From assembly GCA_046760445.1 (NCBI GenBank), contig JBHIEE010000060.1, positions 1 to 17,318 of the forward strand: a DNA stretch of 17,318 bases, in the 5' to 3' direction. Below, in pieces: positions 1 to 6,778 of this stretch. This DNA comes from JBHIEE01 sp046760445 (GTDB taxonomy: Bacteria; Acidobacteriota; Aminicenantia; JdFR-78). A program made the position numbers and the translations under genes. The notes below the pieces were generated by a model. That model was given only the letters and a program-made list of their open reading frames with translations. It did not search any database and had not been told where the DNA came from. Position 1 is the first letter of the stretch; each line of letters starts with the position of its first letter.

Positions 1-199
1 GCATGCGAAGCATTGGTATAGGGGAATTTATTTGATATTTGGTGCTTGGAATTTGTAATTTCAGTTTATGTGGAGGTGAAGCCAACCCCGAATACTTTGG
101 GAGAAAACTCGTGCCACAGTTAAGTTTTTAAAGCTGAAAAAGCTCTATATTTTTAGAGTAACTAACAGAGTTTAGACTTAAAACTTTAATCAAGACAAA
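1..199. repeat. Non-coding leader region with a dispersed AT-rich repeat
   Basis: No gene is visible before ftsY. Positions 30-54, read on the minus strand, match positions 4137-4161 at 23 of 25 bases, so this is one copy of a dispersed intergenic repeat. A second shared module lies at 86-101: CCCCGAATACTTTGGG is, on the other strand, a one-gap, one-mismatch version of the palindrome core at 4227-4240. A GTGG at 70-73 and a CCAC at 114-117 could pair around the second module. I could not match the stretch to a known riboswitch, tRNA or small RNA. Confidence 0.6.
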
Positions 200-228
200 T
201 TGACTTTTATCAGGTCAAAATTTATAAT
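200..228 (+). promoter_or_regulatory. Sigma-70-type promoter of the ftsY-rib operon, likely leaderless
   Basis: TTGACT (200-205) and TATAAT (223-228) are separated by exactly 17 bases. A start 6-8 bases after the -10 box would fall at 234-236, immediately before the ftsY ATG at 237. There is no purine-rich Shine-Dalgarno sequence in front of that ATG. The arms TTGAC (200-204) and GTCAA (214-218) form a small inverted repeat over the -35 box and spacer, which could be a repressor site or chance. Confidence 0.75.
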
Positions 229-236
229 ACTTTTTA

Positions 237-1130
237 ATGTCAGTTAGTCTAAAAGAGAAGATAAATAAAACAAGAGAAAAATTTATAAGGAAAATTGAAG
301 AAGTCCTAACCAGTCATCAACAAATAGAGGAAGTTTTAGAGCAATTGGAAGAAGTTATGGTTTTAGCTGATGTTGGATGGTCTTCGAGTCAAAAAATTAT
401 TAATTCGCTAAAAGATAAAACCAAAAAAACATTTTCTCTTTCTCAGGTAAGAGACATTCTGAAAAAAGAGATTGTAAATCTTTTGGCGCAATCTCAATCC
501 AGGTTCGATTTTAATGTCAATCAATTAATAATAATGATCGTCGGGGTTAATGGGAGCGGCAAAACCACATGCGCTGCTAAATTAGCTAAATATTTAAAAG
601 ACAGAGATAAAAAAGTGATGATGGTTGCGGCAGATACTTTTCGAGCAGCAGCTACTGAACAACTGGCACTTTGGGGCGAAAAAATTAATATTCCTGTGTT
701 TACAGGCTCTTCGGGTGCAGATCCAGCCTCGGTGGTTTTTGATGCTTTGAGGTCGTTGAAGTCTGAAAATTTGGAGGTTCTAATCATTGATACAGCGGGA
801 AGACTTCATACTAAGATTGATTTGATGCAGGAATTGGAGAAAATAAAAAGGGTGGTTTCTCGAGAGATTGAAGGTGCTCCCCAAGAGGTTCTTTTGGTCT
901 TAGATGCCACGGTCGGCCAGAATGCTCTTTTTCAAGCTAAAGAATTTCTTAAGTTTTCAGGAATTACTGGACTTTTTTTAACTAAATTGGATGGTACAGC
1001 CAAAGGGGGATGTGTGATTAGTATTTCAGATGAATTGAACCTTCCAATTAAATTTATCGGTGTTGGAGAGAATGAAAATGATATTTTAGAGTTTTCGGCT
1101 CGGGAATTTACTGAGGCTTTACTTTCATGA
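237..1130 (+). CDS. ftsY: Signal recognition particle receptor FtsY
   Basis: GTPase that docks SRP-ribosome-nascent chain complexes at the inner membrane and hands them to SecYEG. The 297 residues hold only the NG module: an N-domain helical bundle (about 1-90) followed by the G domain. Visible GTPase motifs are GVNGSGKT (103-110, P-loop), DTFRAAA (133-139), DTAGR (185-189), TKLDG (249-253) and the GVGE closing motif (275-278). The long acidic A domain of E. coli FtsY is absent, as in many bacteria, so membrane binding must rely on the amphipathic N-terminal helix. The ATG at 237 is preferred because the next Met (41) is already inside the N domain; it has no Shine-Dalgarno sequence and sits at the predicted transcript start. 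Its stop overlaps the ribD start (ATGA), implying co-transcription and translational coupling. Identification is secure. Confidence 0.97.
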   Translation: MSVSLKEKINKTREKFIRKIEEVLTSHQQIEEVLEQLEEVMVLADVGWSSSQKIINSLKDKTKKTFSLSQVRDILKKEIVNLLAQSQSRFDFNVNQLIIMIVGVNGSGKTTCAAKLAKYLKDRDKKVMMVAADTFRAAATEQLALWGEKINIPVFTGSSGADPASVVFDALRSLKSENLEVLIIDTAGRLHTKIDLMQELEKIKRVVSREIEGAPQEVLLVLDATVGQNALFQAKEFLKFSGITGLFLTKLDGTAKGGCVISISDELNLPIKFIGVGENENDILEFSAREFTEALLS

Positions 1131-2227
1131 AAAACCTATCAGATATTAATTACTTAAAAATGGCTTTATTCCTGGCTGAGAAAGCCAAGGGGTGGACCAG
1201 CCCTAATCCTTGTGTTGGAACAGTAATTACTCAGGAAGGAAATATTCTTGGAGTGGGCTTTCACCAGGGCCCGGGAAAACCTCATGCTGAATCAGTGGCT
1301 ATTGAGCAAGCTGAGGAAGAGCTCTCAGGAAGTACTCTTTATGTTAATCTTGAGCCCTGTGTCCATTGGGGGAGAACTCCTCCTTGCACGGAGAAAATAA
1401 TTCAAGCGGGAATAAAACGAGTAGTTATTTCTACTTTAGACCCTAATCCATTAGTCAATCAGAAAGGGGTAGGGAAGTTGAAAGAGGCAGGGATTGAAGT
1501 AGAAGTGGGTCTTTTGAAAGAAGAAGCTGAGAGATTAAATGAGATTTATTTTAAATATATCACTCAAAAAATTCCTTACCTTGCTGTCAAGGCAGCAGTT
1601 AGTCTTGATGGAAAAATTGCTACTAAAAAATTCAACTCAAAATGGATTTCTTCACCTCAAACAAGGGAATATACTCATTTGTTAAGAGGAGAATTTGATG
1701 CTATTATGGTTGGTATAAACACCATTATTCAAGATAATCCTCAGCTGACTGTCCGACATTCAAATTGGCCAAATAAAAGAATAAAGAGAATAATTTTAGA
1801 TTCTCGTCTTCGTTTTCCTCTACAAGCTAAAATATTATCCACTCTTGCACAGGGAGAAATAATTATTTATACTCTGGAAAATTCGATTTCTGAAAAAGCA
1901 AAATTCTTAAAGCAAAAGGGAGTGGAAATAGTGACTGTTTCTCAAAAATCAGGTAAAGTTGATCTCAATCAGGTTCTTATTGATTTGGGCAGAAAAGAGA
2001 TATCAAGTGTTCTGGTTGAAGGTGGGGGGCAGGTGTTTAGTACTGTTCTTTCAGAGAGGTTAACTGATAAGATATTTCTCTTTATTTCACCAATTATAAT
2101 TGGTGGAGAAAAAGCGCCCTCTTTTTTTAAGAGTGAAAGAATTGAGTATTTAAAACAGGTTTACCGGCTTAAAAATATTAACTACTTTACGATAGAAAGT
2201 GATATAATTGTGGAAGGTTATTTGTGA
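1127..2227 (+). CDS. ribD: Bifunctional riboflavin biosynthesis deaminase/reductase RibD
   Basis: Catalyses two consecutive steps of riboflavin synthesis: deamination of the diaminopyrimidinone released by GTP cyclohydrolase II, then NADPH reduction of the ribosyl side chain. The 366 residues are the usual full length. The N-terminal cytidine-deaminase-like domain shows the zinc site HAE (53-55) and the PC...PPC motif (77-87). The C-terminal reductase domain shows SLDGKIA (159-165), the DNPQLTVR substrate loop (203-210) and VEGGG (297-301), which binds the dinucleotide. The ATG overlaps the ftsY stop by 4 bases, with a modest GAGG at 1113-1116 as ribosome binding site. The product feeds lumazine synthase, whose gene is not in the window. 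Confidence 0.96.
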   Translation: MKNLSDINYLKMALFLAEKAKGWTSPNPCVGTVITQEGNILGVGFHQGPGKPHAESVAIEQAEEELSGSTLYVNLEPCVHWGRTPPCTEKIIQAGIKRVVISTLDPNPLVNQKGVGKLKEAGIEVEVGLLKEEAERLNEIYFKYITQKIPYLAVKAAVSLDGKIATKKFNSKWISSPQTREYTHLLRGEFDAIMVGINTIIQDNPQLTVRHSNWPNKRIKRIILDSRLRFPLQAKILSTLAQGEIIIYTLENSISEKAKFLKQKGVEIVTVSQKSGKVDLNQVLIDLGRKEISSVLVEGGGQVFSTVLSERLTDKIFLFISPIIIGGEKAPSFFKSERIEYLKQVYRLKNINYFTIESDIIVEGYL

Positions 2228-2826
2228 TGTTTACAGGAATAATTGACTATTTAGGAATAGTTAAATCGTCCGGAAAAGGAAAAAAGGAATTAGTCGTTCT
2301 CTCTCCAGAAATATTTCCGACCATCCCTTCAGGAGAAAGTTTGGCAATCAATGGGGTTTGTTTAACCCTGGTCAAAAAGGAAAAAGAACTGCTGTATTTT
2401 TATCTTTCTCAGGAAACATTGGAAAAAACAAATTTAGGATTGTTAAAGCCTGGCAGTAAGGTTAACTTAGAAAAGCCGCTTACTTTGAATACTCCACTCA
2501 GTGGTCATTTAGTCAGCGGTCATATTGATGGCACTGGAAAAGTAATGAAAATTATTAGAAGAGGACATGGAAAAAGAATTACTTTTTCATTTCCTCGAGA
2601 ATTAAGAAAATATATTATTCCTAAAGGGTCAATAGCCCTTAATGGAGTAAGTCTCACAGTTGCTTCTTTAGCCGATAATTCCTTAGAAGTTGAGTTAATT
2701 CCGACTACCTTGGAGAAGACCAATTTGGATCAGTTGAAATCTGGTGATATAATAAATATTGAATGTGATTTAATTGGGAAGTATTTGGCTCAATGGTTCT
2801 CAAAAAGAAAAGGGGTTCATTTTTAA
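2227..2826 (+). CDS. ribE: Riboflavin synthase alpha subunit
   Basis: Converts two molecules of 6,7-dimethyl-8-ribityllumazine to riboflavin plus the pyrimidinedione; active as a trimer. The 199 residues form the typical tandem of two lumazine-binding barrels: MFTGII starts the first, INGVCLT and SGHLVSGHIDGTG mark its substrate site, and ALNGVSLTV marks the repeat in the second. A GTG three bases upstream (2224) is also open, but the ATG at 2227 gives the canonical MFTGII N-terminus and lies 9 bases after GGAAGG (2212-2217). The ATG shares its A with the TGA stop of ribD, so translation is probably coupled. Elsewhere this gene is also called ribC. Confidence 0.96.
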   Translation: MFTGIIDYLGIVKSSGKGKKELVVLSPEIFPTIPSGESLAINGVCLTLVKKEKELLYFYLSQETLEKTNLGLLKPGSKVNLEKPLTLNTPLSGHLVSGHIDGTGKVMKIIRRGHGKRITFSFPRELRKYIIPKGSIALNGVSLTVASLADNSLEVELIPTTLEKTNLDQLKSGDIINIECDLIGKYLAQWFSKRKGVHF

Positions 2827-2838
2827 AAGGAGGATAAA

Positions 2839-4044
2839 ATGAAGTTAGCTACAGTTAAAGAAGCTATTAAAGAAATAAAAAAGGGAAGGCCAATTATTAT
2901 TGTTGACGATGAGGGCAGAGAAAATGAAGGCGATTTGATGGTTGCTGCTGAAAAGACAACTCCGGAAATCATAAATTTTATGAGCAAATATGGCCGAGGT
3001 CTGATTTGTTTAGCCATGACCCAAGAAAGATTAACTGAACTCCAGATTCCATTAATGGTCGCTGATAATACTGCTCCTTTTCAAACTGCTTTTGGTGTTT
3101 CTATAGATGCCAAGCATGGAACAACCACTGGTATTTCTGCCTTTGACCGTGCAAAGACAATTTTGACGGCCATTGATCCTCACACCAAACCATCTGATCT
3201 TGTCCGACCAGGACATATTTTTCCTTTGAGAGCTCGGCCAGGGGGAGTGTTAAAAAGAGCTGGGCAGACAGAGGCATCGGTTGATTTAGCTCGCATGGCC
3301 GGTCTTTATCCAGCAGGAGTAATTTGTGAGGTTATGAATGAGGATGGGACTATGGCCCGTATGCCTCAACTTCAGGAGTTTGGCAAGAAACATAATATAA
3401 AAATATTGGCCATTGCTGAGTTAATAAAGTATAGACTAAAAACAGAAAGGTTGGTTAAGAAAGTTACTGAGGCGGAAATGCCAACTAAATATGGTCTTTT
3501 TAAAGCATATGTGTTTGAAGATATAATTAACCAAGAAATACATTGGGCTTTGGTCACTGGAGAAATTAAAAAAGATGAACCAGTTTTAGTTCGGGCTCAT
3601 TCTCAATGTTTAACTGGTGATGCTTTTGGTTCGCTACGATGTGATTGCGGTGAGCAATTGCACCTGTCAATGAAAATGATTGCTCAAGAAGGAAGGGGAG
3701 TAATTCTTTATATTTTGAATCAGGAGGGAAGAGGGATTGGTTTAATGAATAAAATTAAGGCCTATGCCCTCCAGGATCAAGGAGAGGATACTGTTCAAGC
3801 TAATGAAAGGTTGGGGTTTAAACCAGATCAGAGAGATTACGGCATAGGTGCTCAGATTTTGATTAGCTTAGGAGTGAGAAAGATTAGATTAATTACCAAT
3901 AACCCAAGAAAATTCATTGGGTTAGCCGGTTATGGATTGGAAATAATTGAAAGAGTACCAATTGAAATTCCTCCTAATCAGATAAATAAAAGTTACTTAA
4001 AAACAAAAAAAGAGAAATTAGGTCATATTTTGGAAATGGTGTAA
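2839..4044 (+). CDS. ribBA: Bifunctional DHBP synthase / GTP cyclohydrolase II RibBA
   Basis: Supplies both precursors of riboflavin: the N-terminal half makes 3,4-dihydroxy-2-butanone 4-phosphate from ribulose 5-phosphate, and the C-terminal half opens GTP. The 401 residues are normal for the fusion. The DHBPS half (1-200) carries DDEGRENEGD (23-32) and RPGHIFPLRA (123-132). The cyclohydrolase half carries the zinc cysteines C257, C268 and C270, NQEGRGIGL (284-292) and the RDYGIGAQ motif. Two substitutions stand out: the GHTEA motif of DHBPS reads GQTEA (Q143 where the metal-binding His is expected), and the HSEC motif of the cyclohydrolase reads HSQC (Q256). A strong AAGGAGG precedes the ATG, 12 bases after ribE. 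No ribH follows. Confidence 0.95.
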   Translation: MKLATVKEAIKEIKKGRPIIIVDDEGRENEGDLMVAAEKTTPEIINFMSKYGRGLICLAMTQERLTELQIPLMVADNTAPFQTAFGVSIDAKHGTTTGISAFDRAKTILTAIDPHTKPSDLVRPGHIFPLRARPGGVLKRAGQTEASVDLARMAGLYPAGVICEVMNEDGTMARMPQLQEFGKKHNIKILAIAELIKYRLKTERLVKKVTEAEMPTKYGLFKAYVFEDIINQEIHWALVTGEIKKDEPVLVRAHSQCLTGDAFGSLRCDCGEQLHLSMKMIAQEGRGVILYILNQEGRGIGLMNKIKAYALQDQGEDTVQANERLGFKPDQRDYGIGAQILISLGVRKIRLITNNPRKFIGLAGYGLEIIERVPIEIPPNQINKSYLKTKKEKLGHILEMV

Positions 4045-4046
4045 CA

Positions 4047-4095
4047 GGAAGCTGGAAGCAAGAAGCAGGAAGAAAGAGGCTAGAAACTGGAAAGG
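4047..4095 (+). repeat. Degenerate 7-bp tandem array (7 units)
   Basis: Beginning two bases after the ribBA stop codon, seven consecutive 7-mers can be read: GGAAGCT, GGAAGCA, AGAAGCA, GGAAGAA, AGAGGCT, AGAAACT, GGAAAGG. The consensus is RGAAGCW. The phase is kept across all 49 bases with substitutions only. Confidence 0.7.
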
Positions 4096-4106
4096 GAGAT
4101 ACTTCG

Positions 4107-4136
4107 CTGCTTCGGAATTTCAAAATTCCTAAGCAG
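4107..4136. repeat. Inverted repeat / hairpin after ribBA
   Basis: CTGCTTCGGAATTTC (4107-4121) pairs with AAAATTCCTAAGCAG (4122-4136); 13 of 15 positions are complementary with almost no loop, so it is more likely a DNA palindrome than a terminator. No T-tract follows. Confidence 0.65.
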
Positions 4137-4161
4137 AAATTCCAAGTACCAACTATCAAAT
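4137..4161 (+). repeat. Second copy of the AT-rich dispersed repeat
   Basis: These 25 bases match the reverse complement of positions 30-54 with two substitutions. Similarity then weakens into an A/C-rich tail up to about 4176. It abuts the 4107-4136 palindrome directly. Confidence 0.7.
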
Positions 4162-4224
4162 CACAAACAAATCCCAATGACCCCTTCGGCCCGAGCTCAG
4201 GGCGAGGGCAAACTCCAAATGTCC

Positions 4225-4242
4225 ATCCCAAGTACTCGGGAT
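4225..4242. repeat. 18-bp near-perfect palindrome
   Basis: ATCCCAAGTACTCGGGAT is self-complementary apart from one pair. A related core occurs in inverted orientation at 86-101, so the motif is shared between the two repeat-bearing gaps. Confidence 0.6.
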
Positions 4243-4282
4243 CCAAAATCCAAATGCAAATTGGTAGGAACAAAGATACACA

Positions 4283-4322
4283 GGCACAAAGTTTTTGTTC
4301 ATTTATTTCTTATCTTTGTGCC
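4283..4322. repeat. Inverted repeat with GGCACAAAG / CTTTGTGCC arms
   Basis: GGCACAAAG (4283-4291) and CTTTGTGCC (4314-4322) are perfect inverted 9-mers 22 bases apart, with weaker extension outward. The right arm continues as TTTGCGCC, resembling a CTTTGTGCCTTTGCG-type dispersed intergenic repeat I associate with several unrelated phyla from memory. Confidence 0.55.
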
Positions 4323-4389
4323 TTTGCGCCTTCTGTTCTGTTATTTGAGTTTTGTCATTTGAACTTTTAATTTTTTCTATTATATTATC

Positions 4390-4430
4390 CTCTTATCCAC
4401 ACAAATGGGAGAAGAGTATTATTTTTTTGA
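4390..4430 (+). terminator. Candidate intrinsic terminator of the ftsY-rib operon
   Basis: CTCTTATCC (4390-4398) pairs with GGAGAAGAG (4408-4416) with one A-G mismatch across a 9-base loop, followed by a T-rich run (4417-4428) on the plus strand. It lies 346 bases past ribBA and overlaps the end of the convergent dtd gene. Confidence 0.5.
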
Positions 4431-4862
4431 TTCAAGAAGATAGGTTACGGGACCATCATTAATAAGAAAGACCTCCATCATAGCACCAAATATTCCAGTC
4501 TTAACTTTTAGTCCCTTATTTCTTATTTCTTCGACCAAATAGTTAAATATTCTTTCTGCTCTTTCGGGTTGTTCAGCTCGATCAAAACTTGGTCTTCTTC
4601 CTTTTCGAACCGAAGCAGCTAAGGTAAATTGTGAAACAGCCAAAATCTGACCATTAATTTCTAATAGAGAGAGGTTCATTTTTCCTTTACTATCTGGGAA
4701 TATCCGTAGGTAAGCGATTTTGTTGGCTAAATATTTAGCTTCTTCTTCAGTATCTCCTTTTTCTATCCCGACTAAAAGGAGAACTCCTCTGTTTATTTGT
4801 CCTACTGTTTTTCCTTGAACTACTACAGAAGCTTTAGTTACTCTTTGAAGGACAATTTTCAT
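4419..4862 (-). CDS. dtd: D-aminoacyl-tRNA deacylase
   Basis: Hydrolyses D-amino acids (and glycine mischarged on tRNA-Ala) from tRNA, a chiral proofreading step after aminoacylation. The 147 residues match the family length. Diagnostic motifs are SQFTL (77-81), GRRPSF (88-93) and the Gly-cisPro motif in NDGPVT (135-140), which together build the D-selective pocket at the dimer interface. The ATG overlaps the murJ stop (ATGA), so dtd is the second gene of a murJ-dtd transcript; its Shine-Dalgarno sequence is weak (AGAG), consistent with translational coupling. Confidence 0.95.
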   Translation of the reverse strand: MKIVLQRVTKASVVVQGKTVGQINRGVLLLVGIEKGDTEEEAKYLANKIAYLRIFPDSKGKMNLSLLEINGQILAVSQFTLAASVRKGRRPSFDRAEQPERAERIFNYLVEEIRNKGLKVKTGIFGAMMEVFLINDGPVTYLLESKK

Positions 4863-6436
4863 TCTATCTCTGTATTACTCTTTTTTAAAAAAATTTTCTT
4901 TAAAGATTTTAAATCACTCCAATTAAAAATTAAAGAGGCAAGGAAATAAGTGATTAGTCCCATAATTATGCTTATTACTAAAAAGCCTAATTTTTTCAAG
5001 AAAATAAATTGTTGATACTGAATTTGGTTGATTAAGCTCCAAAGCACGAGTCCCATCAAACCAGAGCAAATGATGACTTTTGAGATGGAGAGAAGGATTT
5101 CTTTTTTAGAAATGAATCCGATTTTCTTCTCTAAGAAAAGCCAGAGAGCGAAAAAGTTAATTATTTCAGCAATAGAAAGGGCTAAAGCGATGCCTCCTAC
5201 GGCTAAAGGATGCATTAGAAGGAACGAAGAAGAAAGATAGATTATCATTATAAAAAATCCAATGATTACCGGAGTTTTGGTATCTTTTAGAGAATAAAAA
5301 ACTGAAGTTAGAATTTTACATCCAGAAATAAAAGGAAGCCCGATGGAGAAAAAGACAAGAGCAGAAACAGTCATTGAGGTTGATTCTATCCCGAAGGCTC
5401 CTCTTTCAAAAAGAACTTGGATAATTGGTTTAGCAAGGATTAATAATCCCAGAAAAGCCGGAATAGTAATAAGAATAATCAGTTTTAGGGAAAAAATTAA
5501 AGTTTTTTTCATCCCCGGGATATTTTCCTCAGCTGCCTGTTCAGATAAAGTAGGGAGAAGGGCAATAGATAAGGCGATAGAAAAAAGGCCAAGAGTGAGT
5601 TCTCTTACTCGGGTGGCGTAGTAAAGAGCAGCAGCACTTCCTTCAGCTAAGAGAGAGGCTAACATTCGGCTTAAGGCAAGATTTATTTGGGAAATTCCTA
5701 AACCAAAAATTCCTGGAACCATTAACTTCCCAATTTTTACCATAGCTGGATGAGTGAAAGAGACATTTGGTTTAAATTTCATCCCCAGTCTCCAGAGAAA
5801 TGGAATTTGGAAAGCGAGCTGGAGGACTCCACCAATCACTACTCCTATGGCAAAAGCGAAAGCTGGCTCTTCAGTTCGCTGAGCTAAGACAAGAGCAGTA
5901 ACAATAATCGCTATATTAAAAAGTACAGGAGTAGAAGCTGGAACAGCAAATTTAAAGAAAGAATTCAGAATGGACATACATAGAGCAGCTAAGCTGATAA
6001 AGAAGATATAAGGAAACATTATTCTAGTTAAATTGGTGGTTAATTCCCATTTGCCAGGGACTTGTTTATATCCAATAGCAATTATTTTGACTAAAAAAGG
6101 AGAAAAGATTATCCCTAAAATCGTTATCCCTGCAGCAATTAAAACTAAGTTATAAAAAACGGTGTTAGCGAAATTCCAGGTATTATCTTTTGATTCCTTT
6201 TTTTTAATTTGAGTAAAAGTTGGAATAAAAGCAGCTGTCAGAGCTCCTTCTCCCATCAATCGTCTCAATAAATTTGGAATAATATAAGCGATAGTAAAAG
6301 CATCTGCACCAGTACTGGTCCCCAGATAAAAAGCCTGGAGCATATCGCGCAGATAGCCTAAAATTCGGCTGAGAATAGTAGGGCCTGTAATAACGGCTGT
6401 TGATTTTACTAATTGCTTGTGTTCTTGGTCATTCAC
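4859..6436 (-). CDS. murJ: Lipid II flippase MurJ (MviN family)
   Basis: Inner-membrane MOP-superfamily exporter that moves lipid II to the periplasmic face for peptidoglycan polymerisation. The 525-residue protein is hydrophobic throughout with about 14 membrane helices. The N-terminal signature is clear: SRILGYLRD (23-31), GADAF (43-47) and NLLRRLMGEGALTAAFIPTF (55-74). These hold the family's conserved Arg and acidic positions lining the central cavity. The start is a GTG at 6434-6436; an in-frame stop lies seven codons upstream, so no earlier start is possible, and AGGT at about -12 is a weak ribosome site. The gene is divergent from rpsT and overlaps dtd downstream. Confidence 0.95.
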   Translation of the reverse strand: MNDQEHKQLVKSTAVITGPTILSRILGYLRDMLQAFYLGTSTGADAFTIAYIIPNLLRRLMGEGALTAAFIPTFTQIKKKESKDNTWNFANTVFYNLVLIAAGITILGIIFSPFLVKIIAIGYKQVPGKWELTTNLTRIMFPYIFFISLAALCMSILNSFFKFAVPASTPVLFNIAIIVTALVLAQRTEEPAFAFAIGVVIGGVLQLAFQIPFLWRLGMKFKPNVSFTHPAMVKIGKLMVPGIFGLGISQINLALSRMLASLLAEGSAAALYYATRVRELTLGLFSIALSIALLPTLSEQAAEENIPGMKKTLIFSLKLIILITIPAFLGLLILAKPIIQVLFERGAFGIESTSMTVSALVFFSIGLPFISGCKILTSVFYSLKDTKTPVIIGFFIMIIYLSSSFLLMHPLAVGGIALALSIAEIINFFALWLFLEKKIGFISKKEILLSISKVIICSGLMGLVLWSLINQIQYQQFIFLKKLGFLVISIIMGLITYFLASLIFNWSDLKSLKKIFLKKSNTEIE

Positions 6437-6466
6437 TTGACATTTACCTATAGATTAAAGTAAGAT
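6437..6466 (+). promoter_or_regulatory. Promoter of rpsT
   Basis: TTGACA (6437-6442) and TAAGAT (6461-6466) with an 18-base spacer; predicted start near 6473. The -35 box begins at the base immediately next to the murJ GTG, so the divergent murJ promoter must overlap this one or lie within the rpsT side. Confidence 0.65.
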
Positions 6467-6494
6467 AGATTTTCTTGGTTTAGAGGAGGAACAA

Positions 6495-6773
6495 ATGGCA
6501 AGGCACAAATCAGCCGAAAAGGAATTGTGCCGGAGTCTGAAGAGAAGAGAAGTTAATCGGCGGAATAAGTCTACTCTTAGAACCCGGATAAAAGAATTAA
6601 GAAAAGCTATAGAGAACAAAGATATTGAAGAAGCCCAAAAGCTTCTACCTAAGACTATTTCCTTGATAGATGAAACTGTAAAAAAAGGCACAATCCATCC
6701 CAGAACTGGGGATAGATATAAGTCGAGGCTTACCAGACAAGTTGTTCTTCTTAGCCAACCTAATCCAAAATAA
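6495..6773 (+). CDS. rpsT: Small ribosomal subunit protein bS20
   Basis: Primary-binding protein of the 30S subunit that contacts 16S rRNA in the body. The 92 residues are rich in Lys and Arg and form the expected three-helix rod: KSAEKELCRSLKRREVNRRN at the N-terminus, and IHPRTGDRYKSRL replacing the common IHKNTAARKKSRL near the C-terminus. A GAGGAGG box (6483-6489) lies 5 bases before the ATG. The gene is single, divergent from murJ, and ends only 5 bases from the end of holA, which is read in the opposite direction. In several phyla rpsT sits next to holA, so the neighbourhood is ordinary, although here the two genes converge. Confidence 0.95.
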   Translation: MARHKSAEKELCRSLKRREVNRRNKSTLRTRIKELRKAIENKDIEEAQKLLPKTISLIDETVKKGTIHPRTGDRYKSRLTRQVVLLSQPNPK

Positions 6774-6778
6774 GACAT

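Larger units (their letters stand above)
4045..4418. repeat. Repeat-rich convergent intergenic region between ribBA and dtd
   Basis: This 374-base gap contains no credible gene. In order it holds a 7-bp tandem array (4047-4095), a hairpin (4107-4136), a copy of the AT-rich dispersed repeat also seen at 30-54 (4137-4161), a GC-rich CCCTTCGG...AGGG block (about 4181-4209), an 18-bp near-palindrome (4225-4242), an inverted repeat with GGCACAAAG arms (4283-4322) and a terminator-like stem (4390-4416). Open frames here run through repeat sequence in several frames and are discounted. Confidence 0.8.

Noticed and set aside
61..125. Possible riboswitch (GCCACAG reminiscent of a cobalamin box; also considered FMN)
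   Set aside because: The remaining conserved segments of either aptamer are missing, and the stretch is better explained by modules shared with the 4.1-4.2 kb gap.
3974..4273. 99-codon minus-strand frame overlapping the ribBA end
   Set aside because: Composed of antisense ribBA plus repeat sequence; no start signal and no family resemblance.
4177..4362. 61-codon open frame in the rib-dtd gap
   Set aside because: It runs through three different repeat modules, has no ribosome site and no protein-like pattern.
6455..6778. 107-codon frame antisense to rpsT
   Set aside because: It mirrors a confident ribosomal protein gene; its Leu/Ser-rich translation is the usual antisense of Lys/Arg-rich coding sequence.
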